In this document: positions 15,717-23,362 of the stretch, one piece after another
How positions within the stretch are numbered: the first letter of the stretch is position 1
How the letters are laid out: each line of letters starts with the position of its first letter
Assembly (NCBI GenBank): GCA_963806015.1
Contig: CAWDWM010000005.1
Span: forward strand, 434,001 to 498,000
Length of the DNA stretch: 64,000 nucleotides
DNA from: JAOPZW01 sp963806015
Lineage (GTDB): Bacteria > Actinomycetota > Thermoleophilia > Solirubrobacterales > Solirubrobacteraceae
Direction of reading: 5' to 3'
Translations under genes and position numbers: made by a program
The notes under the pieces: generated by a model
The model's database searches: none
Seen by the model: the letters and a program-made list of their open reading frames with translations, nothing else
What the model was told of the DNA's origin: nothing

Positions 15717-17747
15717 CTACTGAGGGTCGACGTCAACGCTGAACGTGGCGGCCCGGTGCGCGCGATCGCCCGCGGCCGCCTGCACCGCGGCCCCGACCTC
15801 CGCCACCGCGGCGGCGCGGTCCTGCGCCTTGACCACGATCTGGGCGCGCTCGCGCCCGCGCAGGCGGAACAGCGGCGCCGGCCCGAGGGCGTCGCCGAGG
15901 CGCTCGCGCACCGCGGCCGCGGCGGCCAGCGCCGCCCCCGGGGCAGGTGACGAGCAGACCACGCGGATCAGCGTCGAGAACGGCGGATAGCGCAGCGCGC
16001 GCCGGCGCTCGAGCTCGCCCGCGAGGAAGCCGTCGGCGTCGTGGTGCGCGGCGAAGCGGATCGACGGCGCCTCGGGGGCCAGGGTCTGCACGAGCACGCG
16101 TCCGCCGCGCGCTCCGCGTCCGGCGCGGCCGGCCAGCTGGGTGACAAGGGCGAAGGTGCGCTCCTCGGCGCGGAAGTCGGGAAAGCGCAGCGTCGCGTCG
16201 GCGTCGAGCACGACGCCGAGATCGACGTCGGGGAAGTCGTGGCCCTTGGCCACCATCTGCGTGCCGACGAGCACGCCGCGCGGCGCGTGCTCGAAGGCGG
16301 CGAGCACGCGGGCGGGATCGGCAACCTCGGCGTCGAGGCGGAAGACGGTTCCCTCGAGCTCTGACTCCAGGCGCTCGGTGCCCGTGCCGTGGCGGGCGAT
16401 CGACACCGAGCCGCAGGCGTCGCAGCGCGCGGGCACCGGCTCGCGGTGGCCGCAGTGATGGCAGGCCAGCAGCCCGTCGGCGCGGTGCATGACCAGGGTG
16501 ACGTCGCACGACGGGCAGCCCCACGCGCGCCCGCACGAGCGGCAGGTCAGGAAGTTCGACCAGCCCCGGCGGTTGAGCAGGACGATGGCCTTGCGCGCGT
16601 CGGCCAGCGCCTCATGGGTCAGCGGGTGCAGCGCGCGCTGCGCAGCGCGCATGTCGACGATCTCGACCGGCGGCAGCGGCGCGCCGTCGACGCGCCGGGG
16701 CAGGCGCACGCGCGTGAGGGCGTGCACCGATTCCGGGCGCGGCGTCGCGCTGCCGGCGACGAGCACGGCGCCGGCCTGCGCGGCGCGGCGCTCGGCCACG
16801 CGGCGGGCGTCGTAGCGCGGATCGCCCTCATGCTTGTAGGACGCGTCGTGCTCCTCGTCGATGACGACGAGGCCGACGTCGCGCATGGGCGCGAAGACCG
16901 CCGAGCGCGGCCCAACGCACACGCGCGCCTCCCCCGCCCGCAGCCGCGCCCATTCGTCGTGGCGCTCGCCGGTGGAGAGCTTGGAGTGAAGGACGGCGAC
17001 CGTGTCGCCGAAGCGAGCCACGAAGCGCGCCACGATCTGCGGCGTCAGGGCGATCTCGGGAACGAGGACGATCACCCCGCCGCCGTCGGCGAGCACCGCC
17101 GCGGCCGCCTGCAGGTAGACCTCGGTCTTGCCCGACCCGGTGACGCCGTGCAGCAGCAGCCGCTCGCCGGGGGTCGCCGTGACGATCGCCTGCAGGGCCG
17201 CGGCCTGATCTGCGGTGAGCTCGGGCTGCGCCCGCGCGGCCCCGACGGGCACGTGCAGCGGCGCGCGGCGCACGATCCGCGGGGTGATGCGCACGAGCCC
17301 GCGCCCCTCAAGGCGCCGCAGCGCGGCGAGGTCGCCGGCGGCGAGGCGCGGCAGCGAGTGCAGCAGGGCGCGCTGGCGGTCGCTCAGGCGCTCCTGCGGA
17401 TCCGGCTCGCCCGCGGCCTGCGCCCACAGCGCGGTCTTCGCGCGCGTGCCCTTCGGGGGCAGCAGCAGCGAGAGGGCGCGCGCCGGCGTCGAGCAGTACT
17501 CGGCGGCCATCCACAGCGCGAGGTCGACGAGCTCGGCGGGGAGGCGCGCCTCGAGGACCCGGCGGGGCGCGACGGGGTCGTATTCCGAGCCGTCGGCCAG
17601 CCCGGTGACCACGCCCACGACGTCGCGATGGCCAAAGGGGACGACGAGCACCGAGCCCACGTCGACCCCCTCGGGGCGCAGGTAGTCGAACGGCCCGCGC
17701 AGCGCGCGGGCCGTCGTCAACGGCTCGACCTGGACTACCGATGGCAC
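15717..17747 (-). CDS. priA: Primosomal protein N' (replication restart helicase PriA)
   Basis: 676 residues from GTG 17747. The N-terminal 3'-DNA-binding domain (PLTTARALRGPFDYL, VVPFGHRDVVGVV) is followed by the superfamily 2 helicase core with Walker A GVTGSGKTEVYL (K207) and DEEH 297-300. The zinc-binding insert shows CRSCG, CPSCD, CHHCG and CDACG, eight cysteines. Several actinobacteria carry PriA with a degraded ATPase motif, but here Walker A and B are intact, so helicase activity is expected. It heads priA-def-fmt. Confidence 0.93.
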   Translation of the reverse strand: MPSVVQVEPLTTARALRGPFDYLRPEGVDVGSVLVVPFGHRDVVGVVTGLADGSEYDPVAPRRVLEARLPAELVDLALWMAAEYCSTPARALSLLLPPKGTRAKTALWAQAAGEPDPQERLSDRQRALLHSLPRLAAGDLAALRRLEGRGLVRITPRIVRRAPLHVPVGAARAQPELTADQAAALQAIVTATPGERLLLHGVTGSGKTEVYLQAAAAVLADGGGVIVLVPEIALTPQIVARFVARFGDTVAVLHSKLSTGERHDEWARLRAGEARVCVGPRSAVFAPMRDVGLVVIDEEHDASYKHEGDPRYDARRVAERRAAQAGAVLVAGSATPRPESVHALTRVRLPRRVDGAPLPPVEIVDMRAAQRALHPLTHEALADARKAIVLLNRRGWSNFLTCRSCGRAWGCPSCDVTLVMHRADGLLACHHCGHREPVPARCDACGSVSIARHGTGTERLESELEGTVFRLDAEVADPARVLAAFEHAPRGVLVGTQMVAKGHDFPDVDLGVVLDADATLRFPDFRAEERTFALVTQLAGRAGRGARGGRVLVQTLAPEAPSIRFAAHHDADGFLAGELERRRALRYPPFSTLIRVVCSSPAPGAALAAAAAVRERLGDALGPAPLFRLRGRERAQIVVKAQDRAAAVAEVGAAVQAAAGDRAHRAATFSVDVDPQ

Positions 17748-17774
17748 CGGGAGCCACGATAGTCTCGCCTCGCG

Positions 17775-18257
17775 ATGGACCTTCACCCCGGCGAGCGGAT
17801 CGTCTTCGAGGGGCGCCCGATCTGGCGCTCGATCCTGTCGTTCTACATCACGGGCTTCATCGGGTCCGTCGTCATCGGCGTGGTCGTCGCGCTCATCACG
17901 TCGACCGCGACCGGCGTGATCGCCTTCCTCGTGCTCTTCGCCCTCGACGTGCTCGTCGGCTTCGTGCGGCGCATCTCCACGCGCTACACGATCACCACCC
18001 AGCGCCTGCGCATCGAGCGCGGGCTGCTGTCCAAGCACGTCCAGCAGACGCGTATCGAGCGCGTGCAGAACGTCAACACCAACCAGACCTTCGTCTCGCG
18101 CATCCTGCGCGTCGGCACGGTCGACTTCGACACCGCCGGCACCGACGACAGCGACTTCACCTTCACCGGCGTCGGGAACCCGCACGAGGTCGTCGAGGCC
18201 GTCGATCGCGCCCAGCGCGAGGCGTCGGCCGCCGGACCGCGTACCGACGGCCTGTGA
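17775..18257 (+). CDS. bPH2-type PH domain membrane protein
   Basis: 160 residues. Two membrane segments (about 18-43 and 47-65: SFYITGFIGSVVIGVVVALI and AFLVLFALDVLVGFV) are followed by a bacterial PH domain (former DUF304): TRYTITTQRLRIERGLLSKH, IERVQNVNTNQTFVSRILRVG, VDFDTAG, GVGNPHEVVEAVD. These proteins are membrane-anchored and of unclear role. It is divergent from priA and shares a GTGA overlap with the glycosylase gene downstream, so the two are coupled. Confidence 0.85.
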   Translation: MDLHPGERIVFEGRPIWRSILSFYITGFIGSVVIGVVVALITSTATGVIAFLVLFALDVLVGFVRRISTRYTITTQRLRIERGLLSKHVQQTRIERVQNVNTNQTFVSRILRVGTVDFDTAGTDDSDFTFTGVGNPHEVVEAVDRAQREASAAGPRTDGL

Positions 18258-18829
18258 CGCGCTGCTTCGGCGACGGCGATCCGCTCTACGAGGCCTACCA
18301 CGACGACGAGTGGGGGCTCCCGGTCACCGACGAGCGCGGCCTGTTCGAGCGGGTGTCCCTGGAGGCCTTTCAGTCCGGGCTCTCCTGGCTGACCATCCTG
18401 CGCAAGCGCGACGCCTTCCGCGCCGCGTTCGCCGGCTTCGAGCCCGATGCGATCGCGCGCTTCGGCGCGGGCGACGTCGAGCGCCTGCTCGGCGATGCCG
18501 GGATCGTGCGCAACCGGGCGAAGGTCGAGGCCACGATCGCCAACGCGCGGGCCACCGTGGACCTCCGCGACGCGGGCACGCCGCTGCCGGAGATCATCTG
18601 GCGCCACCGTCCCGCGGCGCGGCCCGCGCCGGCCAGCTTCGCCGACGTCCCCGCCCAGATCCCGGAGGCCGCGGCGCTGGCCAAGGCGCTCAAGCGCGCG
18701 GGCTTTCGCTTCGTCGGACCCACCACGACGTACGCCGGGATGCAGGCCTGCGGGCTGGTCAACGACCACCTCGCGACGTGCCCGGTGCGCGCGCACTTCG
18801 ATGCGCTCCAGGCGGCCGTCGCGCGCTGA
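18254..18829 (+). CDS. DNA-3-methyladenine glycosylase I
   Basis: 191 residues from GTG 18254, overlapping the PH gene stop. TagI removes 3-methyladenine from DNA in base-excision repair. The zinc snap-lock is complete: C4 (TRCFGDG), H17 (YHDDEWG), and the C-terminal NDHLATCP histidine and cysteine. The active-site region FQSGLSWLTILRKRDAFR and FVGPTTTYAGMQACGLVNDH are family signatures. Followed by a small hairpin (18842-18859) that probably ends the transcript. Confidence 0.93.
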   Translation: MTRCFGDGDPLYEAYHDDEWGLPVTDERGLFERVSLEAFQSGLSWLTILRKRDAFRAAFAGFEPDAIARFGAGDVERLLGDAGIVRNRAKVEATIANARATVDLRDAGTPLPEIIWRHRPAARPAPASFADVPAQIPEAAALAKALKRAGFRFVGPTTTYAGMQACGLVNDHLATCPVRAHFDALQAAVAR

Positions 18830-18841
18830 TCACCGCGACGG

Positions 18842-18859
18842 CGTTTTCCCTGCAAAACG
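18842..18859 (+). terminator. Probable terminator after glycosylase gene
   Basis: CGTTTT (18842-18847) and AAAACG (18854-18859) pair perfectly around CCCTGC, 13 bases after the glycosylase stop, with a short ACGCTTTT following. It is A/T-rich for this genome. Confidence 0.45.
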
Positions 18860-18966
18860 ACGCTTTTCGCGCCTAAGGGGTGGCGCGTTGCAACTAAGGC
18901 CCGTAAGGCCCGAAGTCGCACCATCCGCCCGATGTGGGCACGGCCGTCGCAGCCCAGAATGTGATC

Positions 18967-19359
18967 ATGTTCAACGATCACCTGCTTCGCTCACTGTCCC
19001 GGTCGCGCGTCGAAGACGCCCTGCGCACCCGCGACCAGTCCCCCCGGCGCGACGTCGCACTGCCGCCGGTGACCATCCGCCACGCCGCCGCCTCGGACCT
19101 GGCGTCGCTCGAGCGCCTCGCCGCCCTGGACTCGGCGCGCATCCCGAGCGGCGAGCTCTTCGTCGCCGAGGTCGACGGGCGCCTGCTCGCCGCCACCTCG
19201 ATCGACACCGGCGCCGTGATCGCCGACCCGTTCGAGCACACCGCGTCGATCGTCGAGCTGCTGCGCGTGCAGTCGCGCGCCGCACTCCCCGCCGCCCCCC
19301 GGCGCACCGTCGTCCTGGTCGACGAGCCGGCCGAGGAGCTGCTCCCGGAGGCAGCCTGA
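18967..19359 (+). CDS. Half-GNAT protein, paralogue of the 20376 gene
   Basis: 130 residues from ATG 18967. After a basic N-terminus, residues 37-100 read like the first half of a GNAT acetyltransferase: VTIRHAAASDLASLERLAAL, ELFVAEVDGRLLAATSIDTG, ADPFEHTASIVELLRVQ. The acetyl-CoA binding motif (Q/RxxGxG/A) and second half are missing, so acetyltransferase activity is doubtful. The same half-domain recurs at 20376-20672, with the LysR gene between them on the other strand. I know of no assigned function. Confidence 0.7.
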   Translation: MFNDHLLRSLSRSRVEDALRTRDQSPRRDVALPPVTIRHAAASDLASLERLAALDSARIPSGELFVAEVDGRLLAATSIDTGAVIADPFEHTASIVELLRVQSRAALPAAPRRTVVLVDEPAEELLPEAA

Positions 19360-19362
19360 GGG

Positions 19363-20304
19363 TCAGGCGGCGGCGACGGCGAGCTGCCGTCCCGCCCACG
19401 GGCGCTCGCGCCCGGCCTGGCGCAGGACCTCCAGCAGCGCATCGGCCAGCGCGCTGGGGCGATCGACGGCGAACGCGGCCCGGACCCGGCGCACCGGGCG
19501 GGCGTCGCGCAGCGGCCGGATGGCGATGTCCTCGCGAGCCGAGACCAGCGCCAGGGAGGGAATCAGGGCCACGCCCATGCCCGAGGCGACCATGCCCATG
19601 ATCGCGCTGTAGTCCTCGGTCTCGAAGGTGATGCGAGGCTCGAAGCCGGCGGCGTCGCAGGCCCGCAGGACCACGTTGGAGTCGATGCAGGTCCCGCCCA
19701 CGCCGCACACCATCCACTCGTCGTCGCGCAGGTCGGCGAGCGAGATCGCGCTACGCGCCGCGAGCGGATGGCTGTAGGGCAGCGCGATGAGCAGCGGATC
19801 GTCGAGCACGTGCACGGCCTCGAGGCCGGCCGGAAGCTCGAGCGGCATGAGCTCTGAGTCGAGCACCATCGCGACGTCGAGCTCGCCGCGGCGCAGGGCG
19901 TCGAGGGCCTCCGCGTCCTCGACCACGCGCATCGCGACGTCGGTCTCGGGGTGCGAGGCGCGCAGCTCGGCCAGCGCGGGCGGCATGATGCTCGCGGCCG
20001 CGCTGGGGAAGGCGCCGACGCGCAGGCGCGGGCGCTCCACCCCCGTCGCCGCCAGGACCTCGGCCTCGGCCAGGCGCAGCTGGGCGAGGACCGTCTCGGC
20101 GTGGCGCAGCAGGATCTCGCCGGCGGGCGTCAGCGTCACGCCGCGCGCGTCGCGCACGAGCAGCCGCGTGCCGAGCTGGCGCTCCAGGCGCGCGATCTGC
20201 TGGGAGATGGCCGGCTGGGTGAAGGAGAGGGCCGTCGCGGCATCGGAGAACGAGCCGCGCGTGGCGACCTCGCGGAACACGGACAGCAGGCGGGCGTCGA
20301 ACAT
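19363..20304 (-). CDS. LysR-family transcriptional regulator
   Basis: 313 residues. N-terminal winged helix (FDARLLSVFREVATRGSFSD, ALSFTQPAISQQIARLERQL, GVTLTPAGEILL) followed by a periplasmic-binding-like effector domain (about 90-300). The ATG lies within an ATAA-N7-TTAT dyad (20303-20317), a T-N11-A LysR box suggesting autoregulation. Divergent from the half-GNAT gene at 20376, which is the likely target; its stop is 3 bases from the other half-GNAT gene. Confidence 0.9.
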   Translation of the reverse strand: MFDARLLSVFREVATRGSFSDAATALSFTQPAISQQIARLERQLGTRLLVRDARGVTLTPAGEILLRHAETVLAQLRLAEAEVLAATGVERPRLRVGAFPSAAASIMPPALAELRASHPETDVAMRVVEDAEALDALRRGELDVAMVLDSELMPLELPAGLEAVHVLDDPLLIALPYSHPLAARSAISLADLRDDEWMVCGVGGTCIDSNVVLRACDAAGFEPRITFETEDYSAIMGMVASGMGVALIPSLALVSAREDIAIRPLRDARPVRRVRAAFAVDRPSALADALLEVLRQAGRERPWAGRQLAVAAA

Positions 20305-20317
20305 AACGCGAGCTTAT
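20303..20317. promoter_or_regulatory. Candidate LysR box
   Basis: ATAACGCGAGCTTAT is a perfect ATAA/TTAT dyad with the T-N11-A form. Its first bases overlap the LysR start codon and it lies in the unusually AT-rich 71-bp gap to the divergent half-GNAT gene. Confidence 0.45.
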
Positions 20318-20375
20318 CAGCAGGAGAAGCCAACATCATTGGATTTTATCTGCCCCGTGCACCACCATCCTTCCC

Positions 20376-20672
20376 ATGACCTCCACCGCCTCCCTCACCA
20401 TCCGTCACGCGATCGCCGCCGACGAGGCGGACATCACCCGCCTCGCCATCCTCGATTCCAGCCGCGTTCCCGCCGGTGAGCTGCTCGTCGCCGAGCTCGA
20501 CGGCAACCTCGTCGCCGCCCTGTCGATCGACACCGGCGCTGCCATCGCCGACCCGTTCGAGCACACCGCCGCCATCCTGCGCTCGATGCGCGCCCAGGTG
20601 CGCGAGTCGCGCGAGGCGCGTCCCGCGATCCTGCCCGGCCACCTCGGCCGCGCGCTGTTCGGGCGGGCGTAG
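20376..20672 (+). CDS. Half-GNAT protein, paralogue of the 18967 gene
   Basis: 98 residues, nearly the same half-domain as the gene at 18967: LTIRHAIAADEADITRLAIL, GELLVAELDGNLVAALSIDTG, ADPFEHTAAILRSMRAQVRE. It starts directly with the domain and ends in a short basic tail. As in the paralogue, no acetyl-CoA binding loop is present. It is divergent from the LysR gene and is its most likely regulatory target. Function unknown. Confidence 0.7.
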   Translation: MTSTASLTIRHAIAADEADITRLAILDSSRVPAGELLVAELDGNLVAALSIDTGAAIADPFEHTAAILRSMRAQVRESREARPAILPGHLGRALFGRA

Positions 20673-20774
20673 TCGTCCGTCAGGCGCTTGGACGCTGCGC
20701 GGCGCCTACTGCCTCATCGAGGGAAGGGAGTCAGCGGTGGTCGGGGCGCCCGCGGCTCCGTGACGGCCCTGATG

Positions 20775-20827
20775 CCCGAACTGCGTTGGATTACCGTCGG
20801 ATTCCGACGGTAATCCCACCCGGTTCA
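20775..20827. repeat. Palindromic repeat element (copy 1 of 2)
   Basis: GGATTACCGTCGG (20788-20800) and CCGACGGTAATCC (20804-20816) make a perfect 13-bp stem with a 3-base loop; the outer arms GAACTGCGTT and CCCGGTTC are imperfect. The same element, in the opposite orientation, is at 37158-37208. It directly abuts copy 2 of the other repeat family. Confidence 0.7.
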
Positions 20828-20920
20828 CCGAGGACGACCGCCTCCGGTCGCGCCACCCCGGGGCGCTTCCCCTCGGTGATGCTTTGAACGCCGCGTAACG
20901 CCGCAAGCGCAGAGCGGACG
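20827..20920 (-). repeat. Dispersed intergenic repeat (copy 2)
   Basis: Read on the minus strand this copy has CGCTTGCGG, the exact 20-base core (20866-20885) and then a small hairpin (GACCG/CGGTC) and GTCCTC. It shares all of these with copy 4 at 63150-63245. It fills most of the 250-bp gap between the half-GNAT gene and ltrA. Confidence 0.7.
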
Positions 20921-20922
20921 CC

Positions 20923-22062
20923 CTACCCGTGTCGCACGCGGTCGCGGTAGTCGGCGTAGGCGACGGTCTCGTAGCCCACGAGCGCCAGACCGATCGCCGC
21001 GACGATCGCCAGCGCCAGGACCGCGGGGATCGCCGTCGCGATCGGCGCCAGCACGGCCAGCGCCGACGCAGCCGCCAGCCGCGGGCGGTTCCATGAGCCG
21101 AGGTTGCGGCGCTTGAACGCGCTCAGCGCCACCAGGTAGAGCGCCGCGCCACCGCAGAGCGCGACCGCCGGGACCGCGTCGAGGTGCTCGTCGATGTGCG
21201 CGAGCGTCTTCTTGGCCCCGACGGCGAACAGGATGACCCCGGTGACCATCGGCATGTGCAGGTAGGTGAACGAGTCGCGGGCGATCCGCACGCGCTCGTC
21301 CGGCGGCGCGGAGCGCAGCCGCCGCGCGGCGGCAATGGCGACGAAGTCGAAGTACGCCCACCACATCCAGCCCGCCACGACCATCCCGACCAGCGCGGCG
21401 ACGATGAGCCCCGCATCGAGGTCCAGGCCGGCCGTACCGACCCCGACGGCCACGATCGACTCGCCGAGGGCGATGATCACGATCAGCCCGTGGCGTTCGG
21501 CGAGGTGCGACGCATTCACGCGCCAGCCGGCGACGCCGCGCAGCATAAGCCCGACGTAGTCGATCCCCAGCGCGGCGATCCAGCACGCGGTCCGCGCGCG
21601 GCCGTCCACGACCCCGGCCAGGAGGAGCAGCGCCGCCGCCGGGAGGAACGTCGTCGCCAGGCGCACCACCACGTCGCGCAGCTGCGGGTCGCCCCGCGAG
21701 ACGGCGACGTACGCCGCGATGTGCGCCGCCCGCACGACGAAGTAGGCGACGCCGAAGACCAGCGCGTCCTCGCCGAAGGCGTGCGGGACCGCCAGCGAGG
21801 CGATCAGGAGCGCGCCCATCGTCGACAGCAGGACGACGCGCACGGCGCCCTCGTCGGATGCCGCGGTGTTGGCCAGCCACACGTAGGACTCCCACGCGAA
21901 CCACAGCGCGGCGAGGATCGCGATCCCCTCGAACAGCCGCGTCCATCCGGCGTCGTGGGAGACGAACGCGCTGACCTGGGTGATCGCGAAGACGAAGACC
22001 AGGTCGAAGAAGAGCTCGAGCGGGCTGACGGGCTGCTCGAGCTCCTCTTCCACGGACGCCAT
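20923..22062 (-). CDS. Low temperature requirement protein A (LtrA) family membrane protein
   Basis: 379 residues with about ten membrane helices. The family start SPLELFFDLVFVFAITQVS is clear, and ERHGLIVIIALGESIVAVG, WMWWAYFDF and FTYLHMPMVTGVI are conserved blocks. LtrA was named from Listeria, where mutants fail to grow in the cold; the molecular role is not established. It is on the backbone strand 33 bases downstream of metK and may be co-transcribed with it. Confidence 0.9.
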   Translation of the reverse strand: MASVEEELEQPVSPLELFFDLVFVFAITQVSAFVSHDAGWTRLFEGIAILAALWFAWESYVWLANTAASDEGAVRVVLLSTMGALLIASLAVPHAFGEDALVFGVAYFVVRAAHIAAYVAVSRGDPQLRDVVVRLATTFLPAAALLLLAGVVDGRARTACWIAALGIDYVGLMLRGVAGWRVNASHLAERHGLIVIIALGESIVAVGVGTAGLDLDAGLIVAALVGMVVAGWMWWAYFDFVAIAAARRLRSAPPDERVRIARDSFTYLHMPMVTGVILFAVGAKKTLAHIDEHLDAVPAVALCGGAALYLVALSAFKRRNLGSWNRPRLAAASALAVLAPIATAIPAVLALAIVAAIGLALVGYETVAYADYRDRVRHG

Positions 22063-22095
22063 GTTGTCAAGCCGGCCGCGCCGGCTCGGGAGCGG

Positions 22096-23328
22096 CTAGA
22101 CGGTGGCGCCGGCGGCGCCGAGGCCGGCGGCCTCGCGCAGCGCCTGGGCCTTGTCGGTGCGCTCCCACGTGAAGTCGTGGTCCTCGCGGCCGAAGTGCCC
22201 GTAGGCGGCGGTCTTCTGGTAGATCGGGCGGTGCAGGTTCAGGGCGTCGCGGAAGGCGCCGGGGCGCAGGTCGAAGTGCTCGTCGATGAGCTGCTGGATC
22301 TGGCCGCGGCCGATCTTCTCGGTGCCGAACGTCTCGACCATGACCGACACCGGGTGCGCCACGCCGATGGCGTAGGCGACCTGGACCTCGGCGCGCTCGG
22401 CCAGGCCGGCGGCGACGATGTTCTTGGCCACGTGGCGCGCGGCATAGGCGGCCGAGCGGTCGACCTTCGACGGGTCCTTGCCGCTGAACGCGCCGCCGCC
22501 GTGGCGGGCCATGCCGCCGTAGGTGTCGACGATGATCTTGCGCCCGGTCAGCCCGCAGTCGCCGACGGGGCCGCCGATGACGAAGCGCCCGGTCGGGTTG
22601 ACGAGCAGGTTCTTGCGCAGCTTGCCGGCGTCGTAGAGGTCCTTCGGCAGGATCGGCTCGACGACGTGCTCCCAGAGATCGTCGGGCAGCAGCGCCTCGG
22701 CGCCGTCGCGGTGCTGGGTGGAGATCAGGACCTTCTCGATCTCGACCGGCTTGCCGTCCAGGTAGCGCACGGTGACCTGGGTCTTGCCGTCGGGGCGCAG
22801 GTAGGGCACGACCTCGGCCTTGCGCACGTCGGCCAGGCGCTTGGCCAGCTTGTGGGCCAGCGAGATCGGCAGCGGCATCAGCTCGGGCGTCTCGTTGGAC
22901 GCGTAGCCGAACATCATCCCCTGGTCACCCGCGCCCGCGATGTCGAGTGCATCGTCGTCGGAGGCGTCGGTGCGCGCCTCATAAGCCTGGTCGACCCCCT
23001 GGGCGATGTCGGGCGACTGCTTGTCGATCGCGTTGATGACCGCGCACGAGTCGGCGCTGAAGCCGAGGTCGGCATCGGTGTAGCCGATCTTGCGGATCGT
23101 CTCGCGCACGATGTCCTGGATGTCGACGTAGGTCGACGTCGAGATCTCGCCGGACACGACGACGAGGCCCGTGTTCACGAGCGTCTCGCAGGCCACGCGC
23201 CCGTAGGGGTCGTCGCGCAGCACCGCGTCGAGGACACCGTCGGAGATCTGGTCGGCGATCTTGTCGGGGTGGCCTTCGGTGACGGACTCGGACGTGAACA
23301 GGTACTCGTTGTCGGATAGCTGGTTCAT
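22096..23328 (-). CDS. metK: S-adenosylmethionine synthetase
   Basis: 410 residues. It makes S-adenosylmethionine from methionine and ATP. Signatures are intact: TSESVTEGHPDKIADQISD at the start, GAGDQGMMFGYA in the middle and GGGAFSGKDPSKVDRSAAY. The length is standard. It lies 34 bases downstream of der on the same strand. In many actinobacteria metK sits next to priA; here 4.3 kb of accessory genes separates them. Confidence 0.97.
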   Translation of the reverse strand: MNQLSDNEYLFTSESVTEGHPDKIADQISDGVLDAVLRDDPYGRVACETLVNTGLVVVSGEISTSTYVDIQDIVRETIRKIGYTDADLGFSADSCAVINAIDKQSPDIAQGVDQAYEARTDASDDDALDIAGAGDQGMMFGYASNETPELMPLPISLAHKLAKRLADVRKAEVVPYLRPDGKTQVTVRYLDGKPVEIEKVLISTQHRDGAEALLPDDLWEHVVEPILPKDLYDAGKLRKNLLVNPTGRFVIGGPVGDCGLTGRKIIVDTYGGMARHGGGAFSGKDPSKVDRSAAYAARHVAKNIVAAGLAERAEVQVAYAIGVAHPVSVMVETFGTEKIGRGQIQQLIDEHFDLRPGAFRDALNLHRPIYQKTAAYGHFGREDHDFTWERTDKAQALREAAGLGAAGATV

Positions 23329-23362
23329 GCGCCCGAGAGTAGCGACGTTGCCCGAAAATGGC

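Noticed and set aside
18880..18960. Flagellar-type (TAAG...CCGAT) promoter before the first half-GNAT gene
   Set aside because: The spacing between the two elements is about 21 bases instead of 15, and no motility genes are near.
21184..23319. 711-codon plus-strand frame opposite ltrA and metK
   Set aside because: Shadow of two recognised genes on the other strand; composition typical of antisense GC-rich DNA.
23329..23362. SAM riboswitch in front of metK
   Set aside because: Only 34 bases separate der and metK, too short for any SAM aptamer.
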